64,000 bases of DNA from Opeltia flavorubescens (lineage: Eukaryota > Ascomycota > Lecanoromycetes > Teloschistales > Teloschistaceae). The stretch is taken from contig KE546968.1 of NCBI GenBank assembly GCA_000442125.1, forward strand, positions 1,645,795-1,709,794, written 5' to 3'. Below the pieces are notes generated by a model. It did no database searches and was not told where the DNA came from. It was given only the letters and a program-made list of their open reading frames with translations. Position numbers and translations under genes: made by a program. Below, piece by piece: positions 24,195-35,528 of this stretch. Numbering within the stretch: the stretch's first letter is position 1; each line of letters begins with the position of its first letter.

Positions 24195-25036
24195 ATATAC
24201 ATACATGCCCGAACAACCGAACAAGACCCAAGATTACGACGAAAACTTTACGAAACAAGCAGCGCTGCAATACCATCGCTAGGGATGCATGTATAGATGG
24301 TTTTTGATGCAGTGGAATCAGAGATACCCCCCAATGTTGAGAAAGAAAACTTTTCAAGAATCATACAAGGACATATACCTTTCTCGATCTATTTGTACAT
24401 AGATGGAAAAATCAAAGCTTTTAGTATATCAAGCTATGCTTACCGCACAGCCTACAGTCAATACGGAGATCTTCGTTCGTGGATTCGTTGCGGTTTATGA
24501 CCGATGGAAACTCGGGTCGAGCAAAAATCAACTCCCGCAGGCATCCGCTGAATTTTCTTTCTCAAAGGTAATGCTGTGATACTATTAACGAGCATGCGTT
24601 ACTTTTCTTCCTGACGTTCCCCGACCACATGTATTTCACGAGTGACTTCCTATCTGTTTTCCATGGATTTGATCCGATCAATGATCAAATTTCACGCAGT
24701 GAGCATCGAGGTAAGGAACGCAAGAAGATAAGGGGGAAAAAGTCTATCATTACATATCCCTCAAAAGCTTCTCTCGAAAATTCAAATAAAATGTCTATTG
24801 TACACTCCAGAAAAAGCCTCGAACTAAAGAAAGAAGAAAGCCCCAAGCCTATCCTCACCCTCTTCCTTCAAATTAGGCATTAGTCCCCCTCCCCCCTTTT
24901 CTTACACTTCCTACCTCTAAGGTCTATGTCCATCCGGCTTGTTTGCGCTTTTGCCTGCTTTCCAATCTATGCCATCCGGCTCCTCCAACATCCAGCTCTC
25001 TCCATCCCCCTTCTTTCATCCTCGTCAGATCCCCCC
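24195..25036. other. Intergenic region between convergent genes
   Basis: About 840 bp of 3' flank for the phosphatase and the GH16 gene. No gene is supported. Confidence 0.5.
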
Positions 25037-27936
25037 TCAGAGCCCCATCACCATAAAGCCCATTCCCACCACCACACCCAACCACCACCCCTTCACCCCC
25101 ACAACACTACCCTCTCCCTTAAAAGGAATAGTCCCATTCCCATTCCCCACAGTGCCATTAACCCCCATCATCGTACCCGTCGCCACCGCCGTCGAAGAAG
25201 CGCCCGCATCACCAGATGGTGTCGTCCAGCTCTCCGTGTTGGCAGTATTAATGGTAGGCGTGGGGATCGCTGAAGATGACGAAGTCATCGAGGAGGGAGA
25301 ATAGTCCGTCGCCCAAGAAGACCAAGACGAAGACGCCATTGACGAAGAGGCGAGGGAAGACATCGAACTCCTAGCCCCCGAATCGGTGACATAACCATCT
25401 TTATGCTCCTCCCCAGTCATAGTCGAAGCTGAGATGCCATTTATCGAAGATACAATCGAAGGAGAGGGGGGTGGGGGGAGGAAGGTTAGTGAATTTGTGG
25501 CGGATGATTTGGTGGTAGCTGAGATGCCATTGATCGAAGAGACGATCGATGGGGAGGGTGGTGGCGGGAGAATTGTAAATGAAGACGCAGATGAGGAGGA
25601 GGAGGAGGTCGGAGTATGAGCTGAGATGGTGGAGATTGAAGATACGATTGAGGGAGATGGTGGAGGGGGGAGGAATGTCAATGAAGAAGACTTTGACGAA
25701 GAAGAATGATTGGATGAAGAGGAGGAGCTAGCTTGTACGGCTGCTACGGTTTGAGCATGAGAAGATAAATGGTATGTCGTAGTCGCAGCCAAAGACGGAG
25801 AACCATAAGCCGCGGACATGGAGCTCCAGTAAGCGGCTGTGTCCGGAAGAGAAGATATCGGAATATTCTTTACATCCGCGGATGCGGTCGAAGCAGTAGT
25901 CATCGCCATCATCGTCGAAGTTGAAGAAGTAGCATTAGCCGTTAGCCTAGACGAAGCCGACAAACCCGACGCATAAGCCGACAATGGACTCAATGGGAGA
26001 GGGAGTGGCCCAAAATGCGGCGAAGGCAGGACTTTTGGAATCGTTGCCGCGGTTGTAGCAGCGGTGGCGAGGGAACTTATCATCCCGTGGCCGGAGATGG
26101 GGATGCCCGAATTCATCGAAGAGGATGAGGTTGCTGAACCAGACATCACCATTGTGGTCATGGTGCTACCACCCGCTGTGGTGACCATCGTGACCCAGGA
26201 TTGTTGAGCTGCAGAAGTCATGCTTGAAGTGCCCGTCCACTTCGAACTTACGGGCGGGTACGAAGAGCCGATTGCAGAGGTATAATGGCTTGATGAACTC
26301 AGCACCACGGGAGTGGCAGGATATGTTGATGGAATGTGCGAGCTTGCAGTGACTGTGATGTAAGACGTCACAGCTGGAGCGCAACTGCATGTTGAAGCAA
26401 TGCTGCTCATCATCGCCGGAGTGGCATGTGTAGACGAAGACATCATACCACTCGAAGTCTTCGCCGTCAGCGGCACGGGGATATGCAAGGATACCGACAT
26501 CGAGATCTTCGGCGAAACCGTAGGCAGAGGGATAGCCCAAGACACAGACGTAGGGGTATGCATGTCAATCCAGCTTGAAGACGAGACCGGGACCACGGTA
26601 CTCATGACGTGGGAGGTTACGGTGGCTGGGCAGATTTTGACATCTGGGTGGCAGCTGGTGATTGTGACTATCGCGGTTGAGTAGACGGTTTGCATCTTCA
26701 TGACGTTGGAGCTTGAAAGAGAAGTGGCAGCGGTGGAGGAAGTGCTGCTCCATGACCAGATGCCTGTGTCTGAACGTGAGAGTGTTGCGGTGGAAGTTGC
26801 GGAGGTATCATCCTGTGTGCTGGTGTCATCATCACCCTCATCGTCATCATCATCGGATGTTGAGTCTGCATCTGAGGTAGTTGCAGCAACGGGGACTAAA
26901 GTCTGCGTGCTTGACTGAGTGACGTGACTCGCGCTGCTTGTGCTGGACAACATCATACTGTACGACATCATCGACGTGGCTGAAGAAGAGCTCGCACTCG
27001 TAGAGCCCAAGCTTAGGGTTTCTGTCGACTGAGGAGAGACGATGGATGAGGAGCTCGCTACGATCTGGTCCTTGATGAGCTTGATACTGTTGAACGAACC
27101 AGACTGATCCGTGTATTGATACTGCTCCGCCGGGTTAGTATTCCAAATCTTCACGCTCTTAACATACATGGTGTAAGGCTCCGGTGGGGGGATTGGTGTG
27201 ACACCACCTCCCCAAGTCTGAGTAGCCGCATCAGGGTCCCCAGCGTCCCACAGGCTCAAGCTGACTTTCATGGGAGACTGTGGGTATTGTGATCCATTGC
27301 CATCAGCCTCAGCAGCCTTGAGTGTTCGGACAGCGGTGCCGTCAATCGACCAGACGAGAGCTGTTGGAGACCAGTCCAGCGTGTATGTGTGGAATGTAGA
27401 CTGTGGGTTGGCAACTGCGGGGGTGGTGGAGCGATTGTAGGAACCTGTGTAGCCTTTGCCAAAGTAATTTGTTTGGACAGTGGAGGTGGCACTGCCTAAG
27501 AATTCCCAATCGATTTCATCGAGGTCATCGGAGAGCAAGACCATGCTGCTGACGATACCAGTACCTTTCGCTGCTTTGACAACGTATTCGACTCTTCCGA
27601 AGAAGAATTTGAAGTTGGTCCACATGGTGGGAGCATCGTAACGCTTGGCGAAGGTGAATTCGGCTCCTTGAGAGCCAAGGGTGACATTTGTAGCATCGGC
27701 AAGCGTCCATTCAGATGGTATGTCTTTGACAGTAGTGAAATCGACAGAGTATGTACTGTCTGCAAGACCTTTGTCATTGGGACAGGTTCCTGCATAACTC
27801 GTAAGTACCACTTCGCAATTGCTAGCATGGAGAACCTACCTTTCAGAGGGTTGCATGAAGTAGTAACTTGAGCATTACCAGTCGTGAAGAGACTAGCAGC
27901 AGCTGTAAGAACTCCTAAGACTTTGGTAGATCTCAT
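25037..27936 (-). CDS. GPI-anchored GH16 cell-wall transglycosidase (CRH/Utr2 type) with long Ser/Thr-rich tail
   Basis: Two exons, 27936..27840 and 27789..25037, give 949 aa. A signal peptide (MRSTKVLGVLTAAASLF, cleavage probably near GNA-Q) leads into the GH16 domain at about residues 33 to 260. The catalytic motif is DEIDWEFLG, with E124 as nucleophile, D126 and E128 as acid/base. The nearby TNYFGKGYTG and WSPTALVWSIDG segments also fit the CRH class, which links chitin to beta-glucan in the wall. Beyond residue 290 lies a Ser/Thr/Pro tail of more than 600 aa, probably heavily O-mannosylated, ending in a hydrophobic segment (WWLGVVVGMGFMVMGL) expected for GPI attachment. The tail is much longer than in yeast Crh1 (about 500 aa in total) and contains three tandem LPPPPSPSIVSSI repeats. 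Enzyme residues are intact. Confidence 0.92.
25428..25700 (-). repeat. Three tandem copies of a Pro/Ser repeat inside the GH16 tail
   Basis: Copies begin at about 25428, 25518 and 25620 (spacing about 90 and 102 bp) and each encodes LPPPPSPSIVSSI with small changes. The unit length is a multiple of three, so changes in copy number would keep frame. Confidence 0.75.
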
Positions 27937-28636
27937 TGTGAAAGATTGACTGGGGTGAATTAATGTTGGGTAATTGGTACAGTGCAAGAATTTGAAAAGA
28001 AGGAAACTTGTAAAAGAGTGTATGAGTTTTGAAGAGAGGAAGAGTCTAAAATCGATGGGAAGTCAATTGGTTGAGAAGCACTGCCTCTCAATTACAGAAA
28101 GATAGTGAACAATCTATGTGAATGAGAGGTGACAGAATCAACACGCAGTATTGACGTCCGTAAGTGAGTGGAGAAAAAGTGATGAAGGTGGTGAACAGTC
28201 GACATAGCATCTGGAAAGTCCAGATGAATCTATCGCTTTGTTCGCATGTAAGATAATCGAGACAATGTTCAGACCTAAGCCGCCGCCACCGTCTGCTTCG
28301 CTTGCCTTTCATGAACAAAGGAACTTACAAGCTATGTGGGTCATTAAACAAGCAAAGAATATGCATTGATGGCGCAATGACTACCAAGAGCTGCTCTAGA
28401 TGTGCTGCCCGATTGGATCCAGGGATCGAAATTTGAAACTTCATCTCGATAGGATTACTTGATCACATTCAGATTGTTTTCGCATGCGTTTTGTCACGGT
28501 CGGTTTTCAGAATTTTGGCAACCAATACCTTTCCATGCATGTGCAGAGTCGAACCCTTTGCTCGCTTCCTGAGGATATGCTAGAATTTCGAGTACCCTGA
28601 TGATGTTTGTCCTCTAAAACATAAAGATAACGCAGG
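27937..28636. other. Intergenic region
   Basis: 700 bp between minus-strand genes, including the GH16 promoter. Nothing else is recognised. Confidence 0.5.
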
Positions 28637-29977
28637 TTAAGGCCAAACCCACCAATTTCCACCCCCCAACCGGCTGATAAGACTAAAAGGCAGCACAGAG
28701 TACGTCCAGTAGCCTAGTTCCCGAAATGGAATCGCCAACAGAGGGAGAGTGTAGGACAGCCAGATCACCACCCAAAGTAGCGTGCAATACCTGCCTATCC
28801 TAGATGATTTCAGAGCCGGAGAAACACTCCGAGCAATATTGGCGACGCAAAGTTCAACATCAATCCCCAAAATCTGCAACCAGAAGAAGCTCGCGATGTA
28901 AAGCCGCATCTCCATAGCCGTCATCAACGTCTCTCTCGGCCGTGGGGGAATCAATCCCATATGCATGATTCCCGAGAGGAAGAACGCAGAGACGACTTGC
29001 AGCATGAAACCCAAGGTCGACCTCGTTGGAATGCCTACTGCTTGAGCCAACGCACGTCCTGGAATCGAAAGATAGCGATTTGTTTGATGCCACCATGTGC
29101 CCCAAAGTCCTCTTAGACCTTTCTCACTTACGGCAGAGAATCGACCGAAGAAGATGGGCCAGGTGTGCGGGCTCCACTCGTCGGGCCAGAGACCAATTGC
29201 GTTGAGGGCGACGACGGGAAGAACCGAAAGTGAACCGCCCTGAGTGATGCAAGCGTAGGCTTGGCCAGCCAGCACAGCCGTTCGGGGGATACGCGGTGGT
29301 AAGTATCGCGAGAGCAAGGAATAGATGGCCGGCTTCCCCACTGCCTCTTGGAGATGGTCATCGATATGCATGCCAGGGGTGTGGAAGTAGGGATCCTGTC
29401 GGGTCCAGGTGGAGGTTAGATCAAGGATAATGAAGCTTTGAGCGGCTAGGAAGAGGCCGTATCTAAAAAATGCGGTCCTCGTCATAGGTCTGACAGGTTG
29501 TTTCTGATCATGAGATACCTCTCCGATCTTCCAATTTGAAAGGCGAAGTGAGACTAGAAGCGTCATCACCCATGACAGTCGTTTGGAAAACTCGTCTGGG
29601 TATGGCTCTTCTCTGTACACAGCTCCTTCTTCATTTCGATAGCGTGAGGACCGTTCAAGCGTATCTGGAGGTTCTAGTTGCAGGCGGAGTCGCTTGAAGG
29701 TCCGACGAGGGTTATGGCACACCAACAGCACAAGACTCCACTGTGTCAAGTTCACAGAGATGACATCGAGACCCTCCATAATTGACCACGCATGTAATTG
29801 AAATGCTACGATGAGCGGTAGGAAAAGGGAGGCAAGTTGCCACCTCGAAAGTACCGAGGGGGGAATGCATAGTGCTGTTAGAAGCAATAAGAATGGGACA
29901 AAATAGCTAACACTCTTTGGTCCAGCAATAATATGCGTCACCAAGTGGTTGTAGGATTCCCAAAATGAGTTGAACAT
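28637..29977 (-). CDS. Wax-synthase-like membrane-bound O-acyltransferase
   Basis: A single exon of 446 aa from ATG (MFNSFWESYNHLVTH). About eight membrane helices are visible. The segment LRGLWGTWWHQTNRYL matches the W-x-x-x-WHQ style motif of the fungal wax-synthase/MBOAT domain, and SGIMHMGLIPP supplies the buried histidine that is catalytic in MBOAT enzymes. Family members transfer acyl or acetyl groups to alcohols; fungal relatives are frequent in terpenoid and toxin pathways, where they acetylate hydroxyl groups. No biosynthetic core gene is nearby, so the substrate is open. The promoter region is shared with a large plus-strand membrane protein. Confidence 0.82.
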   Translation of the reverse strand: MFNSFWESYNHLVTHIIAGPKSVSYFVPFLLLLTALCIPPSVLSRWQLASLFLPLIVAFQLHAWSIMEGLDVISVNLTQWSLVLLVCHNPRRTFKRLRLQLEPPDTLERSSRYRNEEGAVYREEPYPDEFSKRLSWVMTLLVSLRLSNWKIGEVSHDQKQPVRPMTRTAFFRYGLFLAAQSFIILDLTSTWTRQDPYFHTPGMHIDDHLQEAVGKPAIYSLLSRYLPPRIPRTAVLAGQAYACITQGGSLSVLPVVALNAIGLWPDEWSPHTWPIFFGRFSAVSEKGLRGLWGTWWHQTNRYLSIPGRALAQAVGIPTRSTLGFMLQVVSAFFLSGIMHMGLIPPRPRETLMTAMEMRLYIASFFWLQILGIDVELCVANIARSVSPALKSSRIGRYCTLLWVVIWLSYTLPLLAIPFRELGYWTYSVLPFSLISRLGGGNWWVWP

Positions 29978-31054
29978 TTGATTTCAGATAAGGTCGCTGA
30001 ATGTAGCGTGGATTGAACAAAGTAGAGTCGTACTTCATGACGTCATCAATTATCAAACAATGAAAAACAGCAAAAGAAGTCCCTTGAAAAATCTTTCGTA
30101 TGATTCCGTTTTCTGCGTGTACATCAAGTCCTGTAAGAGGAAATGTCGGAGACGAAATCGTCATGAAAGTGCTGAGATTACTCCACCTACTGATGTGACC
30201 ACCAAGCTGGGTTTAGCGGCAATCGGGTCAGTGTTCAATCCAGTTGTGGATGGCCTTCATACCGCTTTCCTCGAGCTCCGCTTCTATCGAGTCGTCGGAG
30301 AGTACTCAGGATGAAACACCTCTAGACATCGCTGCTGTGCCCTGGTCCTTCCGACTAATCGCTCTTGACAAGCATGCCGCGTGTTTGGCGTTTTACGCTC
30401 AAGCAATTTTGGAATGTCTGATTCATGTATTCCAGGACCGAAGACAATGAGATATTTCTCGTTGGTTTTTCGAAGAACAACGCTGTCAACTTAATGGAGC
30501 TTGTGTCACGAAGCAAGGACCTAAGCGCCGAGTGCCTTTCACCTGTTGGCCACCATGGTCGATGCACCAGTTCTGTAAGGTTCCGTGGCCTAAATCACGT
30601 TGTAGATGGTCTGCATTCAACCCTTGGGCGGCAGTTGACACAAGCAAGCAATGTTAGCATGCTCGCGCGCGGCAAGGTAAAATCCTATGACAATCCGCAG
30701 CCTTGCGGGCGATCTCTTTCACTTTGTAAAGCATTGTCATGGTCTTGTTGCTTCGAGTCACCTTGTAGAGGTTTGAAAGGTCAAATTAAGTTTCCTGGTC
30801 CTTTCTGCGGCCCTTTGGTTGTGGCTCAATTTCCTGAGTGGTTGATAGGTGGGTTGGCTACGGTCAAATCATGAAACGCCTTGGAGGGCCGCATGCAGGA
30901 TGCTGCCATCCATGCGACATATTCTACGCTTCAGATGGTGATCTAGATAGCCTTGCCACATGATTTGAGAGCTGTCGTCGTTCATTAATCATCGCCTCTG
31001 CTCTTTTCGAATCTCCTATGTAATATATTCTGCTCTCGCCGTTTTTCTTTTGTT
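29978..31054. other. Divergent promoter region
   Basis: About 1.08 kb between the acyltransferase (minus) and the next membrane protein (plus). Frames of up to about 150 codons exist but show no family features, so I do not call a gene. Confidence 0.5.
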
Positions 31055-32947
31055 ATGGTCCTTTCGTTTGAGCAACGCGTAAATTCTACATCCCCTGTTT
31101 GGATACCAGAGCCTAATGGTCGTGGTACATGGACTGTCCTCTCAAGTTGCGTAGTTACGACCTCGTTATGTGTATGGTCAGCCGTCCATCTGAACGTACC
31201 GCAGAAAGGAAGAGCATGGAGCCAGTATCTGAGGAAGTTCAAGTGGCTCTTCATTGGGCTCATTGCCCCGGAGCTCGTAGCTTACGTCGCCTGGCAACAG
31301 CGTTATGAGGCTAGAGAATTGCTTAGAGAGATTGCGAAGCTTCGACGGCAGAAATTGGGGCAAGGCTGCCAGTCAAAGATCGCGAGAAAGTTCAAACAGC
31401 TCCTATCGAATGTCACTCGACGACCTCAGACGAACCCATTACATCTATCTCCCATGTCTGAAAGTCTCAATCTTGATACGCCTTGGACGCTTGTCCACGG
31501 ATTTTACGCCTTCATGGGCGGCTTCGCATTTACTACAGACCCGAAAATGGACCCCTTTCTACCGTCATCCTACAATCGAGCAACCATAACCCCCGAGGGT
31601 ATTAGATTCCTCCTGACCCACGAACCCGACGCTCTCCCCTCCCTCACCGAAGCCCAAATCCTTGACAAAAGCAAAGCCGACGGACTAAAGAAGACCCTAG
31701 TCTGCGCCCAAGCTACATGGTTCTGCGTCCAATGCATCACACGTCTCGCACAAAACCTTCCAATAAGTCTGCTGGAACTCAACACTTTCGCTCATGCCCT
31801 ATGTACCCTCGTAATCTACGTACTATGGTGGAAGAAACCGCTGGACGTCGATGAGCCCACGGAGATATCGGATCTGCGTCTGTCACCAATATTCGCATAT
31901 ATGTGGATGAGTTCAAAGATCAGCGCCGAGGGGTGCGTGGGATACGATATCGGAGGTCGATTGCGGGATGAATTCGACTGCATCTGGCCTTTCGAGAATC
32001 CTGTTTTGGGAGATCTCGTCCTTCAGCCCCGTGCACCCAAAACCCCTGGAGCTACCAACACCCCCTTCAACGAAAGTCAATTACCACCAGGCAATCACAA
32101 CACATCCAACCCAGAAATCTCAGTACCCAACCCAGGCCGCCCATCATACACCTGGCGCATGTACCCTTCAACCACCTACACCCTCTACAAACTCCTCACC
32201 CGCCTCCATCTCAGTAACTTTCTCCCAGCTAGTATCCTCCCCCACCCTCCCGCCGGCCTCTTCACCCGGCACACCGCAATATCCTCCCTCTCCCCCCTCA
32301 CCACTCATCGTTGGTCCCTCGCCCACTCCGCCATCCAGCTCTACAACCTAGAAACCGACCTCCGCTCCCGACACGCCACACCCGTCAATGGGCGACACCT
32401 ACGCTCGCGCCTAAAACTCCGACAATGGAACATCGTCCTCAACATCCGGAGTGTACAGCTCGCACTCGCGGTGACAGTTTCCGGGATATTATACGGAGGT
32501 ATCCATCTCGTAGCTTGGGATGCGACTGAATTCCCTTCGCCGGTTGAGAAGATGTTGTGGAGGATATCAGCGCTGATGGTAGCGGGGAATGGGATGATGC
32601 TGGCTCTCTATGGGCGACTGTTATCATCTCATCAGGCGGAAGAGATGGGCGGTTTTATCTCTACCTGGATGCCGGGTCGACAGCGGAAAGTACTAGCGCA
32701 GCAGCCATTATCATCCGACAAGGATCCGAGAGCACCGAAGATGTGGCTCCGCCTTTGGCGCTGGATGGGAAGACTGGTTTGGAGTATGCTTCTCATAACA
32801 GGAAGTGTAACGATGCCACTACTTTGGTTCTCCTACGTCCTTGCACGGGTATACCTCGTTGTTGAGTCTTTAAGAACACTCGCATATTTGCCACCGGGTG
32901 CTTTTCAGACACCGAGCTGGCCGGCTTATTTCCCGCATATAACCTAG
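31055..32947 (+). CDS. Fungal multi-pass membrane protein of an expanded uncharacterised family
   Basis: A single exon of 630 aa from ATG (MVLSFEQRVNSTSPVW). The N-terminus has N-x-S sites and a first helix, then KFKWLFIGLIAPELVAYVAW, where a helix with PE is typical of the family. TPWTLVHGFYAFMGGFAF follows, and then the segment from DKSKADGLKKTLVCAQATW to LPISLLELNTFAHALCTLV and YVLWWKKPLDVDEPT. I know this pattern as a large family of uncharacterised ascomycete and basidiomycete membrane proteins; no function is established to my knowledge. The C-terminal half has an extended loop rich in P and T and two or three more helices. It is complete and in one frame. It is divergent from the acyltransferase; co-function is not shown. 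Confidence 0.8.
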   Translation: MVLSFEQRVNSTSPVWIPEPNGRGTWTVLSSCVVTTSLCVWSAVHLNVPQKGRAWSQYLRKFKWLFIGLIAPELVAYVAWQQRYEARELLREIAKLRRQKLGQGCQSKIARKFKQLLSNVTRRPQTNPLHLSPMSESLNLDTPWTLVHGFYAFMGGFAFTTDPKMDPFLPSSYNRATITPEGIRFLLTHEPDALPSLTEAQILDKSKADGLKKTLVCAQATWFCVQCITRLAQNLPISLLELNTFAHALCTLVIYVLWWKKPLDVDEPTEISDLRLSPIFAYMWMSSKISAEGCVGYDIGGRLRDEFDCIWPFENPVLGDLVLQPRAPKTPGATNTPFNESQLPPGNHNTSNPEISVPNPGRPSYTWRMYPSTTYTLYKLLTRLHLSNFLPASILPHPPAGLFTRHTAISSLSPLTTHRWSLAHSAIQLYNLETDLRSRHATPVNGRHLRSRLKLRQWNIVLNIRSVQLALAVTVSGILYGGIHLVAWDATEFPSPVEKMLWRISALMVAGNGMMLALYGRLLSSHQAEEMGGFISTWMPGRQRKVLAQQPLSSDKDPRAPKMWLRLWRWMGRLVWSMLLITGSVTMPLLWFSYVLARVYLVVESLRTLAYLPPGAFQTPSWPAYFPHIT

Positions 32948-33358
32948 AGTATTTTCACATAGACGTACATTACTGTCGTTGACAAAAGGTTATGAAAGGC
33001 CGCAATCAAGTATGGATGATCTTGGAATTATAGTCGATGGTTTTCTATTCTCTTTTTCGCTGGCCCCCTTCGAAAACCTGGACAAGCATGACATCAAACC
33101 AAATACTTTGCTTGCGAACGAGGAGAATTATGGTAGGAAAACGAAATCAATGTATTAATGGATAAAGTGTATCAATACACGAAAAAGAGCATGCAGGCAT
33201 CCAGCATCAGGGAATCTCTAGTCAGCAAAAGGAAAGTTCATCTTCCATCCAAAAACAAACCCCTTGCCCCCTTCCCTCCATTGTCCCTTCCCTCTCCCCC
33301 TCTCCTCCTTCCTTTCCTCTCCCACCCAACACCTCCTGCCCACCCAACGACCCAACAT
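32948..33358. other. Intergenic region between convergent genes
   Basis: 411 bp with a C/T-rich stretch at about 33260 to 33340. No gene is supported. Confidence 0.5.
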
Positions 33359-34093
33359 CTAAGCATGCGCATGCACAACCGTCCTCCCACTCCGATGCCA
33401 CGTCGCGAGCAAAATACTGCAATGCCCACATTTATGCTCCACGTCCTTAAGCCCACTGATCAAGTAGGGGATACAGCCCAAACAAGCACATAAGCAGACG
33501 ACAGCGGCCCATGCACTTTTATCACACAGAAACGTCAGTGAGGTGTCTACGGTGAAAGCAACTATCAATTGATCAAAGACTCACTTCGTAGTATTCCCAC
33601 TATGATGTTCCGTCTTCGTCAACGCCCTCATATGACAACTCGGACAATCCACCGGCGCAGCCGCCTCCTGGAGATTCTGCAACGGAATCGAGGTCTGATA
33701 CCCAGATTGCTGGGGTGGAGGATGTTGTTGTGGCATTTGGTTGGAGGCTTGGTGTTGGGGCATGGCGGCTTGCGCAGGGTAATACTCGTGTTTTTGTTCG
33801 GTCATGGGAGGTGAGGCCATTGGTGATTGGTAGGGTTGCTGTTGCTGCTGAGGAGGGTATTGTTGGATGGAGGCTTGGTTGTAGGAGCTGGAGGTAAATT
33901 GGGTCAGTGATGGTGTTGTGCGCAAGGCTGAAGGTGGGGAGAACGTACTCGTGGTGCTGCATCTGGGGTTGTTGAGCGAATGATGGGTTGGGCTCGTAGG
34001 GAGGTACGGGTCCTGGGGATAGTGTCAATTGTGAACAGGTGTTGGATAAGGCTGTAGGTGTTCACCCTGAGAAGTAGGTTGGTGGTGATCCAT
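33359..34093 (-). CDS. LITAF-like zinc-ribbon membrane protein
   Basis: Four exons, 34093..34066, 34012..33949, 33887..33585 and 33515..33359, give 183 aa. The start ATG gives MDHHQPTSQG. The N-terminal 110 residues are rich in Q, P and Y (for example QQYPPQQQQQP), with PPxY-like PVPPYEP, a possible WW-domain ligand. The C-terminal LITAF domain has the first knuckle VDCPSC, a hydrophobic in-plane segment AAVVCLCACLGCIPYLI, and the second knuckle HKCGHC. Relatives sit on the cytosolic face of late endosomes or the plasma membrane and link to ESCRT and ubiquitin-ligase trafficking. Length and layout fit the family. The third intron's acceptor (AAAAG) is the least typical but keeps frame. Confidence 0.85.
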
Positions 34094-35528
34094 TGCGAAT
34101 AGTGATACTTTGAGATTTGAATCGAGGGAAGTGATTTAGACGATGCTGAAGACGCTGAATGTTTCGGTGTAGTCAAAGAGTGACGCTTAAGAATACGACG
34201 GCGAAATGTTGTTCACTGTTAGAATGACAGCAAGGCGGGAAGGATGAAGAAGGATCTGATCACGGGAAGGTGCAACGCGTATCATCTTTAATGGAAAGGA
34301 GTTGCTTCTTGGGGGCGGTGTTCATTTCCCATGGCGCACACCAAATAAAGCAATGGTTCAGCCCCGGCTCCCTTGGCCGTGGGTCCCGTTGCTCTCGCTA
34401 AACAGGGGCTCCCAGGCTGCCCGCGTGCTCTCAAGCGAGTAATTGACAGGCCCATGGTTGATGGTGTTGGGGCGAGGCCAAATCTAGATTCGGACACGAG
34501 ATGGCTTCCATCAATCCTTGGCTAGCTGGCTGGAACCAAGGTGCTTGGCGAGGTAGGGCAGGGACGCAGGGGCGCGTCGCTTGGAGCGCCGCAATATCGA
34601 TAAAGGGGCCCCTAATGCCGCTTCAAGACAAGAGCTGTGTGACAGGATCGAATAGGCTGCCAGAGAGAACGCCTTGTCCGTACTCATAGCCGAGTTTTTC
34701 CCCATGGAGTGCGTATCGAGCTCAAAACGCATTCCACCCAATGGAATGAATTCTTGAGACGGGAAGTAACATAACAGCAGGAACGACAAAGAGAACGACT
34801 CGAACACTGCGACTTGGTGTCTCACGAAGGGACGAATAGCTGCTTACCGCATGATGCAGGCGGAAAAGGAAGCCGCGACCGACTCCTGCCAAGACCTCGA
34901 TATTGCCACGTTACTAAACTTGACCATGAACTTCAACGTGTCAAATGGATGTACTCCTACCGCCTGCAATTTTACCCGGTCAAAGGCAAATATAGTAGAT
35001 CGAAACTCGAGATGTACTTTTCCTTCCAGATTGACTCCCTCCAAGGCTCTAAGAGTTCCATAACGTCCGACAATGGCAAAGCTAGCCCGAGTCTGTCCGT
35101 GTGATCTAAAATAATTGCTGTTGGACCACTATGATTGCGTGCCGTTTGAGCCTTCTCATACGTTTCCGTTTGACGTTCAATTAAGGTCATTGATCATGTC
35201 ACAGAAGCCGAAATGGCACGTGACGGCTTGTGCAACGTTCCACAGGATCCGATACATCTTGCAATGGGTAGTAAGATATATTCGACATCATTTCAGCAAG
35301 TATATACAGCTAACAATCAACTACAGTAGGTCTATACTCTCTTGTCAATTATTCCGATACTCCGTTGACAATGCTCGCGTTTTAGGACCAGCCTGATTTC
35401 CAGCCTGATTTCTTCCCTCAAACACATACATTTTCTGTCAGTGGGTAATGCTGCACTCGTATACTCAACCCTTGACAATATGCAACCGACATGACGAATA
35501 CAATACATCATGGCTGGCTGAACACCAT
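34094..35528. other. Intergenic region
   Basis: About 1.4 kb between two minus-strand genes. Only short frames in several phases are present; no domain is recognised. Confidence 0.5.

Noticed and set aside
28637-32947. Secondary-metabolite cluster around the acyltransferase
   Set aside because: No PKS, NRPS, terpene synthase, P450 or dedicated transporter lies nearby in this window.
34511-35110. Short frames on both strands in the gap left of the Ulp1-like gene
   Set aside because: No family features and no splice pattern that makes a longer product.
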